This document shows, one piece after another, positions 1 to 9,842 of a stretch of 12,500 nt of DNA. This DNA comes from Botryococcus braunii (taxonomy: Eukaryota; Chlorophyta; Trebouxiophyceae). A program made the translations under genes and the position numbers. The notes under the pieces were generated by a model, which was not told the DNA's origin, did not search any database, and saw nothing but the letters and a program-made list of their open reading frames with translations. The DNA is taken from contig KV908444.1 in NCBI GenBank assembly GCA_002005505.1, positions 212,114 through 224,613 on the forward strand, given 5' to 3'. Within the stretch, counting starts at the first letter, position 1. The number at the start of each line of letters is the position of its first letter.

Positions 1-85
1 CTCGTCTTCTGTTGCTAATCCCCCCCCTGTTATTCCTACCATTCCTGTTTCCCACAAACCCCCTCCCCCTACCCCATCTTTCCAG

Positions 86-150
86 TCATGTCGCTGGTCA
101 TGTTTCACCGTCACGTCTGTCCATGGCCGCTGGATTCCTCATACCCACAG
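86..150 (+). other. candidate internal exon (weak)
   Basis: A long pyrimidine-rich stretch (about 20-84) ends in TTTCCAG. It is followed by 65 nt ending in CCACAG, then a consensus donor GTAAGAT at 151. This looks like an internal exon of a plus-strand gene starting left of the window. All three frames are open across it, so no frame can be chosen, and I recognise no protein. Chance splice-like signals are common in DNA of this composition. Confidence 0.22.
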
Positions 151-1601
151 GTAAGATACGTGCCTTGCGAAAGTCAATGCCTAACTATGTATTCTATAGA
201 ACTGAGTTGCACATTTCTAAAGCAGTGACTCATTAGGAGGCCATGTTTCAACGATTACAGAGAGCTATGTTTCGAGTAACATTTTGACAGTATACGGACT
301 GTACAGGGGCCAATTGGCTGGTTGCAACCTTTTTGGCACGCCTTCGTGGGCACGTCTTTTTAACTTCTGGACTCTTTAAGATTTGGTGTACAGTCTAGCT
401 TGGAAGCGTTGAGTATGCTCACAGGATCTGATTAAACCTGTAGGATCCAAGGCAGCTAAGCTAATGTCTCTGTCTAGATCTAGATCTGTTGCCGTTCCTC
501 CTCTCACACGCCTACGATAAGTCTGCATTCGGATATAAGTAGGCACTAGATAGGCCCCAAGCACGTAGCAACCCCTTGATCCAGCCATCCCTATCACCAA
601 CATGGCAACAACCTGTTGCCACGAAAAGTGGCGTGGAGCAAATCGTTTTGTCCACTGCCTCGAACGTTGAAGGGGTTGGGGGCCACAATTTGAGGCCTCT
701 CTTGTGGAAGTGCCTGTCAAACACTCCATGGGATCCCGCCATCTCGTTCCAGAGAGCGTCATCCCGCCATTTCCAAGCTGTGGTTGGAAGTACTTGCGCC
801 TCCAATTGGCCATCCCGTGATTACATATGTGCACACTATGAATTTTGTAGCCAGGTCCATATTTGTGACATATGTGTACACAGCATATTTGTGACATGCA
901 TGTGTACACAGCCCCTCTGGGCTATTGTACAGGTCAAACCACATTAAAGGCCGTTGTGTCATCTTTTTTGCCCCAAAGCCATTAAGCAATGTCGTACAAA
1001 GACCGACTTGGCTGCTAATGGATCAGCGATCTGTTGGCACCCTCGTCACCGAAGTGGGCTACCAAAATCTTGTGGTCTCGAGCACATTGACCCGAATATA
1101 AGCGGCAATTACACATATACCATAGGCCAAGGCACTGAAGATACTCATGATGAAGCTCAAGGCGCGACTATCTTCTCATGCTCGACTAGCCAACCAAGAT
1201 CAGATAAGCAGACGTAATAACGCATTAATATTTCAGAAAAGTTTTCCACACCGTTTTTTTTGAAGGAGCAGGTCCTACATACATTTGTGCAGTGCCTGCA
1301 ATGCCACAGTTGTGTCCACACGCGTGTTTCCTTTCAACGCTAATTAATGCACAAGCAATTCTTGCAGATTGCTGTTTTTGCGTCGCATTGCATTATAAAT
1401 ATGCCGCTGTGCTGGAGCATCGTGAGCATTTTCAAGTGGAGCTATGGGGCCCCTGGGAGCGGTGGGCACGCTTCGTTCAAAGCAAAGGGAGTTCCCTTTG
1501 GCATGTGCAGGGACCATGTTACTCGTGCATCCAATTTGGAAGCCCATTGATTGGTTGCATTGAAAGGGTAAATCCTCAGAATTGGATGCTAAGCGTTGTG
1601 C
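151..1601. other. non-coding stretch, no supported gene
   Basis: I see no recognisable protein, RNA gene or splice-consistent exon chain here. The longest open frame is on the minus strand at 376-909 (177 codons). Two other frames overlap it (512-805 minus, 576-947 plus), and all three translations lack a recognisable domain. Small structures present are the palindrome CAAAGGGA-GT-TCCCTTTG at 1483-1500 and a tandem repeat at 858-911. An open frame at 1292-1639 runs a few codons into the neighbouring insertion and is probably chance. Confidence 0.6.
858..911. repeat. tandem duplication, two units of 26 and 28 bp
   Basis: Two adjacent units begin CATATTTGTGACAT and end TGTGTACACAG, at 858-883 and 884-911. 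They differ mainly by a 2-nt insertion (ATG versus GCATG). A looser third relative, with ACATATGTG followed by CACA, lies just upstream near 824-837. This is a small local duplication with no evident function. Confidence 0.8.
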
Positions 1602-1606
1602 CTCCC
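1602..1606. repeat. left 5-bp target-site duplication (CTCCC)
   Basis: CTCCC lies immediately left of the first base of the palindromic insertion (TGTTGGG at 1607). The same five bases follow its last base (CCCAACA ending at 3799). The flanks beyond the pentamers are unrelated, which is the pattern left by staggered-cut integration. Confidence 0.85.
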
Positions 1607-1988
1607 TGTTGGGTTTTGTACTTCATTATGTCATGTTAATTAAGGTACAATCACATGTAATAATTAGCTGTAAGTTAACCAAGCAGTTAACTCAAGGTAA
1701 AGACATCTTGACAATGGCTATGAACGATCAATCTATGAGTATTAATGCATGGAGAGATATTTATTCGATGGCTGTAAATACCTTCCAGCCTTTAGTGGCT
1801 GGAAGACATGCATCTAGAGTTAATGAATGTGTGCATGAATGTTACTGTAGGATAAGGGTCCAAATTCTGTGGATAGGGACCCTGAGCATGTCCTAATGTT
1901 CGTGAAAAAGGTCAGTAGCAGTGCTGGACAGCGCGTTTCCCACGCGCTGATCTGAGTACAGATAGCCAGAGAACCCGGACCACCAGGC

Positions 1989-2404
1989 AGTCATTCGATC
2001 TCTTTGGCTTGTGAAGCCTACTCCTGAATGGACTCATGTGAATTGCTTTCTTTCTCTCTCACTTGTTGTGAGTAACTTCTGTGGAAGCAATTGCTCAACG
2101 TGGTAAGTCGGGGCTCTGCCGGTCATGTTTTTGATCACGGCCATAAGTGCCGTTTTGATGATCAGAGACTAATATGGTTATGTGAATGTTGCAGAATTGT
2201 TCATCAGTTTGACGCTGTCGACTATGTATGTCTTGGTCAAACTGATTAAGTACATGGTAAGTCAGCTATGTGACTGCTGAGGGGTGCTTATAGATAAGGT
2301 TCATCATATGCAATGAACTAAAGGTGTTAGTGTGTTCACAGGATGATATACTTGTGAGTGTAGTCATCATTCATGATTAATCTAACACCTTTGGATCTTT
2401 GCAG
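1989..2404 (+). repeat. outer A-x-B-y-C block with two intron-like segments
   Basis: Compared with the inner block, this copy carries two extra segments. Segment x (2103-2194, 92 nt) runs GTAAGTC...GTTGCAG and y (2257-2341, 85 nt) runs GTAAGTC...TTCACAG. Both have ideal GTAAGT donors and CAG acceptors, and their sizes match the introns of the nearby tubulin gene. Removing them joins ACGTG to AATTG and ACATG to GATGA, exactly as in the inner copy. C ends TTTGCAG and is followed by a third donor-like GTAAGA at 2405. The signals read inward; the mirrored copy is at 3002-3417 on the minus strand. Transcription and splicing are inferred, not seen. Confidence 0.75.
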
Positions 2405-2447
2405 GTAAGACTAGTTAGTGTGTGTGTTCGTTTGGCAGTAGTTTGTA

Positions 2448-2686
2448 AGTCATTCGATCTCTGTGGCTTGTGAAGCCGACTCCTGAATGGACTCATGTGA
2501 ATTGCTTTCTTTCTCTCTCACTTGTTGTGAGTAACTTCTGTGGAAGCAATTGCTCAACGTGAATTGTTCATCAGTTTGACGCTGTTGACTATGTATGTCT
2601 TGGTCAAACTGATTAAGTACATGGATGATATACTTGTGAGTACAGTCATCATTTATGATTAATTCAACACCTTTGGATCTTTGCAG
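2448..2686 (+). repeat. inner A'B'C' block, intronless copy of the outer block
   Basis: These 239 nt equal A+B+C (114+62+63) with no indels and about 8 substitutions, but lack x and y. The mirrored copy is at 2720-2958. A' holds the stem AATTGCTT/AAGCAATT enclosing CTCAC/GTGAG. B' holds an 11-bp stem ATCAGTTTGAC/GTCAAACTGAT in this arm, broken by one substitution in the right arm. The block is either a reverse-transcribed spliced RNA or the ancestral state before intron gain in the outer block. Confidence 0.78.
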
Positions 2687-2956
2687 ATCACAATAACCAT
2701 GGCCCATCACCATTGTGATCTGCAAAGATCCAAAGGTGTTAGATTAATCATAAATGATGACTATACTCACAAGTATATTATCCATGTACTTAATCAGTTT
2801 GACCAAGACATACATAGTCGACAGCGTCAGACTGATGAACAATTCACGTTGAGCAATTGCTTCCACAGAAGTTACTCACAACAAGTGAGAGAGAAAGAAA
2901 GCAATTCACATGAGTCCATTCAGGAGTCGGCTTCACAAGCCACAGAGATCGAATGA
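2450..2956. other. two back-to-back 91-codon open frames from the palindrome centre
   Basis: Diverging frames run outward from the centre: 2681-2956 on plus and 2450-2725 on minus, overlapping by 45 bp across the spacer. Both begin MQIT and end ESASQATEIE, differing mainly in the first 25 residues, around the spacer. Several substitutions between them change amino acids, which does not suggest strong protein constraint. They are antisense to the intron-like signals and have no recognisable domain. In the outer copies x and y interrupt the same frame. I consider them probable by-products of the palindrome rather than genes. Confidence 0.2.
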
Positions 2957-3799
2957 CTTACAAACTACTGCCAAACGAACACACACACTAACTAGTCTTA
3001 CCTGCAAAGATCCAAAGGTGTTAGATTAATCATAAATGATGACTATACTCACAAGTATATCATCCTGTGAACACACTGACACCTTTAGTTCATTGCATAT
3101 GATGAACCTTATCTATAAGCACCCCTCAGCAGTCACATAGCTGACTTACCATGTACTTAATCAGTTTGACCAAGACATACGTAGTCGACAGCGTCAAACT
3201 GATGAACAATTCTGCAACATTCACATAACCATATTAGTCTCTGATCATCAAAACGGCACTTATGGCCGTGATCAAAAACATGACCGGCAGAGCCCCGACT
3301 TACCACGTTGAGCAATTGCTTGCACAGAAGTTACTCACAACAAGTGAGAGAGAAAGAAAGCAATTCACATGAGTCCATTCAGGAGTCGGCTTCAGAAGCC
3401 AAAGAGATCGAATGACTGCCTGGTGGTCCGAGTTCTCTGGCTATCTGTACTCAGATCAGCGCGTGGGAAACGCGCTGTCCAGCACTGCTACTGACCTTTT
3501 TCACGAACATTAGGACATGCTCAGGGTCCCTATCCACAGAATTTGGACCCTTATCCTACAGTAACATTCATGCACACATTCATTAACTCTAGATGCATGT
3601 CTTCCAGCCACTAAAGGCTGGAAGATATTTACAGCCATAGAATAAATATCTCTCAATGCAATAATACTCATAGATTGATCGTTCATAGCCATTGTCAAGA
3701 TGTCTTTACCTTGAGTTAACTGCTTGGTTAACTTACAGCTAATTATTACATGTGATTGTACCTTAATTAACATGACATAATGAAGTACAAAACCCAACA
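2713..3799 (-). repeat. right arm of the palindrome
   Basis: This is the reverse complement of the left arm at about 98% identity, with the same order and lengths. Inner block is 2720-2958, link 2959-3001, outer block 3002-3417 (C, y 3065-3149, B, x 3212-3303, A) and terminal region 3418-3799. The right outer C (3002-3064) and right inner C' (2720-2782) appear identical apart from one base near the y junction. The left pair differs at about five positions, so the right arm probably lies nearer the ancestral sequence or has been converted. Confidence 0.9.
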
Positions 3800-3804
3800 C
3801 TCCC
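3800..3804. repeat. right 5-bp target-site duplication (CTCCC)
   Basis: CTCCC directly follows CCCAACA, the right end of the palindromic insertion, and matches the pentamer at 1602-1606. The inferred empty site therefore reads ...GTTGTGC-CTCCC-AAAGTG.... Confidence 0.85.
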
Positions 3805-3878
3805 AAAGTGTCTAGCTGAGCAAGAGCTTGCCCAGGTCTGTTGACATCCTCCCATGAGGTGCACCACGTGGTTTTGAA

Positions 3879-3937
3879 TACCATGACCCGTGCGGTTAGG
3901 ATAGGCTTCACTCTTGATCATAAGTACCATGACCCGT
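3879..3937. repeat. 13-bp direct repeat TACCATGACCCGT
   Basis: The 13-mer occurs at 3879-3891 and 3925-3937. The intervening sequence contains GCGGTTAGGATAGGC, which has a near match upstream of the tubulin gene (6958-6983). Confidence 0.75.
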
Positions 3938-4822
3938 ACCTGATGTCCGCCCTTGAAAGCCACCCTGGCATTTGCTTCAAGTGGGCCCGGGGCCAGGGGG
4001 GCTGGACTTCTCTATGGAAAAGCACCTTCATGATACAAAGGCCATTATATAAAATAGTGGATACAAAGGCATTTCTAGAACGGAGAGCCCTTTGGGCCTA
4101 ACGTCACTTACACTTACAGACATATGCAAGACAGATATCTACGCATATATACGTATATACATCAGGCTCGACCCTGACATAGTTTATTTCTTTTAAACAC
4201 ATTTGTGAAAGTGCTTGTGGTGATCGTTATATGGCGTTCAAGCCTATGACAGGCACGGCATGATACCACATTCGGCCTGACATACGGAGATATCCAACTT
4301 TACAACAGACCTGACAAACTGGTTCAATCAATGCCCTCTAATGGCGGGACCATGGCCGAGCAGAGGGTGACCATGTCCAGCATATAACAAACGGATGTGT
4401 TACCCGGATGTCATGCCATGGCATTTGCGTGTCCACATGCTTTGGCGTATGTGAAATACTACGGATAGGGATGCCCTCTTCATCAGTGGAAAACGAAGGA
4501 GGTGGACGGGGTAGGAAGGAGGGAAACCAAACGGGAAGGAAGGAGTTGTGTACTTGTCACTTCAGCAGAGCATTGAGTCAGTCGCCTTTGATTTCTTGCG
4601 GTCGCCCTCATTGCATGTGAATGTGGTTTTGCAGCACACGCTCTAACGGATCTCGAGGTTAGTGAAATGCAAGCAGATCTTGAGCGTAGATGCTTGAAGG
4701 GTTCATGATGTTGACGTGGAAAGATAATGAAAATGTGGAAATGAAGGTAGAAGTGGTACTCAGGCCATGGCCGATGGAGTCTTTATGATTGCCCCAAAAC
4801 TGCTACTTTAGACACGGCGCTC

Positions 4823-4888
4823 CAAACTTGCCGCCACATACAATGTTGGAAACCTTGATACGTCTTTTTGAGTGTGGTGGCAAGTTTG
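4823..4888. repeat. 15-bp inverted repeat
   Basis: CAAACTTGCCGCCAC (4823-4837) pairs with GTGGTGGCAAGTTTG (4874-4888) with one mismatch, leaving a 36-nt loop. A second inverted pair, ATGTTGGAAAC near 4843 and GTTTCCGACAT near 4898, interleaves with it rather than nesting. Confidence 0.7.
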
Positions 4889-5402
4889 TATTAAAATGTT
4901 TCCGACATGGTAGCCGCCAAGGCTTATGACCTCGTCTAACTGCTGCAGTAAACATTGCATGATGATGTGATGTGATATGTCATGATTTGTTTGATGTAGC
5001 AGTGAAATTGTCACGGGTCAGAAGTCGTAACGTATGCGATTCCACCATAGTAATGTCACCACCCCAGCCCCTCCACGTCCTGAGGTGCTGTAAGGTAAAG
5101 AAAGCGCGAGGTGGAACACCATCGTGACAGATCGCCTGTGAAATACCCATGTCGGGCCCATTCCATTAAGCTGAGCACTTGCTAAAGCACGGGAACGCAT
5201 GGGACCCAAACTTGATTCTGACGAATGCTCTAACTAAAGTCAAAGTACCTTTTGGGTGGGGACCAAACCACCAGTCATTGGTCATGCAAATCCTAAAGTA
5301 GCCTCGGGGTCTGCTGTGCCACTTGTAACTTGGTAACCCAAGTCACCAGTTTTCCATGTCGACAAGGACATAGCACCCATGGCATCTGGGTCTCAGGAAT
5401 TA

Positions 5403-5483
5403 ACGACAGTTTGGCTCGGGATGGGGTCTGGACTCCAGACTCTGGAGTCATCCTGGCCATGTCGAATCTGGGTTAACTGTCGT
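5403..5483. repeat. nested palindromes
   Basis: An outer pair ACGACAGTT (5403-5411) and AACTGTCGT (5475-5483) encloses the perfect 19-nt palindrome GACTCCAGA-C-TCTGGAGTC (5431-5449). Both lie in otherwise featureless DNA. Confidence 0.75.
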
Positions 5484-5735
5484 GGCCTCATATATCCGTA
5501 TTCATTCCTCCTCCCATCCCCCTCCAAACCTGTTGCTAGGACCTTGACTCGTACAATGCCTACGCAATGCCGGTTACATTAGGGACATTGACAGCACACG
5601 CCAACTGGGATGGGGTATGCCCTACAGGGCCCCATTATGGTCCAAACAGGAAAAATGAATATTACATCTGTCCCATACCCAAAACGTTCCGTAAAAGTCC
5701 CAATAACCAAGAATGATGAAGCCCCTCTGAACAGT

Positions 5736-5806
5736 TGTAATGATTGTGGCATGTGTCCTTGTCAATAAGGCATCCCTCCTCTTAGTGAAGTGCTGCAATC
5801 ATTACA
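5736..5806. repeat. 11-bp perfect inverted repeat
   Basis: TGTAATGATTG (5736-5746) and CAATCATTACA (5796-5806) are perfect complements separated by 49 nt. The loop contains a smaller imperfect pairing around CCTTGTCAATAAGG. Confidence 0.7.
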
Positions 5807-6428
5807 TGACTTGTACCACACAACATTGCTGAAGGCAAGGCCTATTTCAATTCATTAAGGGCTTGTGTAGTAATATCTGATCCTTCCCAAGTATCCTTTT
5901 GTTGAAGTGTTAGAAAACAGTGTAAAGTGTGCATGACCTGGCACACCTGGTGTACACTGTTGTTGAGGAACAGCAAGGTAAACCTTCTCTCTCCTAAGGT
6001 GAACATCCCTTGGGTACAACACCTGCGTAAAGAGAAAGAGAATCGAGGAGTAGATGCGCTTCACCTTCACCAGTTATCGTGATGAGGGCACACGACACTA
6101 TGGGGTCTCCTCATGCACTAGTGTTGCCTCAAGATAACAGCCCTGCAATGCCGGTGCGGGTGGAACGGACGCATCGACCTACATATATTAGTTTAAACGG
6201 AAGTCCAACGGTCTAGCGTCTTTATGACAAGAAGGGGCCCAAAGTCAACTGAGATACAAGGGCCACTACTAGCCAATGCTTTCAACAGTCGAGCGCCTCC
6301 TCATGATGGCGGCGGAATGGGAAGTCACACATACACACACCAAGCAGATGGATCAAAACACCCAACTCCTCATGCATCAAGCAGGTTATCCCATATAATC
6401 TTAGGAAGTTTTCACGGACAAGATCAAA

Positions 6429-6474
6429 ACAAACGCTTTGGTAACTGCTCCACAAACGCTTTGGTAACTCCTCG
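6429..6474. repeat. 23-bp tandem duplication
   Basis: Two adjacent 23-bp units (6429-6451 and 6452-6474) share ACAAACGCTTTGGTAACT and differ at two bases near their 3' ends. Confidence 0.8.
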
Positions 6475-6557
6475 ACAAGTACTTCATTGCCAGGTGCACC
6501 TTACAGTTGTTAAGAAGCTGCTTTGAAGACTGACTCCGATGTGCTATACAGGAATTT

Positions 6558-6581
6558 ATGATTGGCACTGATGCCAATCAT
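6558..6581. repeat. perfect 10-bp hairpin
   Basis: ATGATTGGCA (6558-6567), the loop CTGA and TGCCAATCAT (6572-6581) form a perfect stem-loop. No T-run or gene end is adjacent, so it is not a bacterial-type terminator. Confidence 0.75.
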
Positions 6582-6757
6582 GATAAGTAGCTCCAAAAGG
6601 ACTCGCACGACCGAGAAAACATCAGCAGGGTAGGGCATAGCTATACGAAGTTACAGTCACAAGACTCCAGTAGCAGTGCTGCGGAACCTCCTGGCAAACC
6701 TGAATGCTGGCTGTTGGTCGAAACGTAGATCTGACTCTTCCAAACTTGCTCTTTGCC

Positions 6758-6941
6758 GCGACAGTATCCTTTGCCTATAGTGCTGCAACGGGCTGTCACT
6801 TGAATGGGGGCTCGTGTAAACCGTGCCTAAAGGCGAAGCACTATAGGCGACAGTACAGGCGACCAAGCACTATAGGCGACAGTATCCTTTGCCTACTTAG
6901 TGCTGCAACGCGCTGTCACTAGACTGGGGGCTAGTGTAAAC
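6758..6941. repeat. compact direct and inverted repeat cluster
   Basis: Unit 1 (6758-6821, 64 bp) and unit 2 (6876-6941, 66 bp) both start GCGACAGTATCCTTTGCCTA and end GTGTAAAC, with about five substitutions and a 2-nt indel. Between them AAGCACTATAGGCGACAGTA occurs twice (6836-6855 and 6865-6884, the second running into unit 2). It contains AGCACTATAGGC, the exact reverse complement of GCCTATAGTGCT inside unit 1 (6773-6784). The cluster may be a small non-autonomous element fragment or a locally amplified hairpin. It lies about 300 bp upstream of the tubulin start codon. Confidence 0.8.
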
Positions 6942-7033
6942 AGACGGATTTATGGTATGCGGTTAAGGATAGGCTCACTCTTTCTATTAGACAGGCCCGT
7001 TCATGTTCACTAGGAATTCCATGGTAGGGACAA

Positions 7034-7244
7034 AGGAGGATTCAGAATCCTCCTGGATTCAGCGTCACCTGGGAACACATGTGTCACACAGTAACTGTGA
7101 CGTGCCATCCGGAAATTCCGGTACATTACCGTAACTTGCGTGACGGGGTCAACGCCAGAGACGCGCGGCAACTTCAAAATGGTTTGACACAAGCGAGAGG
7201 GACTGGAAACAAAGCAGTGTCTTTCAATCCACCAGTTTGCCAAC
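7034..7244 (+). promoter_or_regulatory. presumed beta-tubulin upstream region with clustered palindromes
   Basis: No TATA box is evident. Instead there are perfect inverted repeats. They are AGGAGGATT-CAG-AATCCTCCT (7034-7054), CACAGT-A-ACTGTG (7087-7099), CCGGAA-A-TTCCGG (7109-7121) and CGGTA-CAT-TACCG (7119-7131, overlapping the previous one). A TGAC-GGG-GTCA follows near 7140-7150. These could bind dimeric regulators, but function is inference from position and symmetry. The start codon has A at -3 (CAACATG). The transcription start is not visible. Confidence 0.45.
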
Positions 7245-9722
<2,478 letters not shown>

Positions 9723-9836
9723 GCATACATTGCACATCTGTCTCTGGTCCTTAATTCTGTTCACAGCTGCTAAGCACAATATTGCAGTCTTTGTACAGAG
9801 TGGTCTTTGCACTGAAATTTCCTGGTTTTATTCTCC

Positions 9837-9842
9837 AATAAA
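9837..9842 (+). terminator. poly(A) signal AATAAA of the beta-tubulin gene
   Basis: AATAAA lies 115 nt after the stop codon in a T-rich 3' untranslated region, a normal distance. A TGTAA motif, the signal favoured in many chlorophytes, also occurs at 9952-9956. Which one is used cannot be told from sequence. Confidence 0.6.

Larger units (their letters stand above)
1607..2693 (+). repeat. left arm of the palindrome
   Basis: Order from the end inward: a 382-bp terminal region (1607-1988); outer block A 1989-2102, x 2103-2194, B 2195-2256, y 2257-2341, C 2342-2404; a short link 2405-2447; inner block A' 2448-2561, B' 2562-2623, C' 2624-2686; then ATCACAA to the spacer. The terminal region carries strong small hairpins. 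These are CTTCCAGCC/GGCTGGAAG (1782-1805), AGGGTCC/GGACCCT (1855-1883), AGCGCGT/ACGCGCT (1930-1948) and ATCTG/CAGAT (1950-1963). Confidence 0.9.
1607..3799. mobile_element. 2,193-bp palindromic (foldback-like) insertion with TG...CA ends
   Basis: The element begins TGTTGGGTTTTGTAC and ends with its reverse complement, between CTCCC duplications. Its arms are exactly 1,087 bp each (1607-2693 and 2713-3799) around a 19-nt spacer (2694-2712). I count about 18 mismatches and no indels between arms. Position p in one arm pairs with 5406-p in the other. TG...CA ends with a 5-bp duplication fit insertion by a retroviral-type integrase. That would suit an LTR-derived molecule or a Ginger-like DNA transposon, which carry TGT ends and 4-5-bp duplications. 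I recognise no transposase, integrase, reverse transcriptase or primer-binding site, so it is non-autonomous or of unknown type. Divergent unrelated flanks, the target duplication and scattered mismatches argue against an assembly fold-back artefact. Insertion is well supported; the class is open. Confidence 0.88.
3805..6757. other. non-coding stretch, no supported gene
   Basis: No recognisable protein, tRNA, rRNA or splice-consistent exon series was found; open frames are all 100 codons or fewer. The stretch contains scattered small repeats and hairpins, the stronger of which are listed separately. A 14-bp perfect palindrome TATATACGTATATA also occurs at 4146-4159. The 100-codon open frame at 6224-6526 contains a 23-bp tandem repeat and resembles nothing I know. 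Confidence 0.6.

Noticed and set aside
954..1217. 87-codon plus-strand open frame
   Set aside because: Length is within chance for this composition, with no recognisable motif or splice context.
3190..3230. CTGATGA in the element, suggesting a hammerhead ribozyme as in retrozymes
   Set aside because: The second conserved core (GAAA after stem II) and a cleavage triplet in the right place are absent in both the outer and inner copies.
1607..3799. Ordinary LTR retrotransposon
   Set aside because: The repeats are inverted rather than direct. I find no primer-binding site, polypurine tract or gag/pol-like sequence. Only the TG...CA ends and 5-bp duplication agree.
1607..3799. Assembly or library fold-back artefact
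   Set aside because: Arms differ at about 18 scattered positions, flanks are unrelated, and a 5-bp target duplication marks both ends; an artefact would give identical arms without a duplication.
6558..6581. Perfect hairpin as a transcription terminator
   Set aside because: There is no T-run or gene end beside it, and the genome is eukaryotic.
6642..6653. TATACGAAGTTA, resembling one arm of a loxP recombination site
   Set aside because: Only one arm is present, with no spacer or opposite arm nearby; a 12-base chance match.
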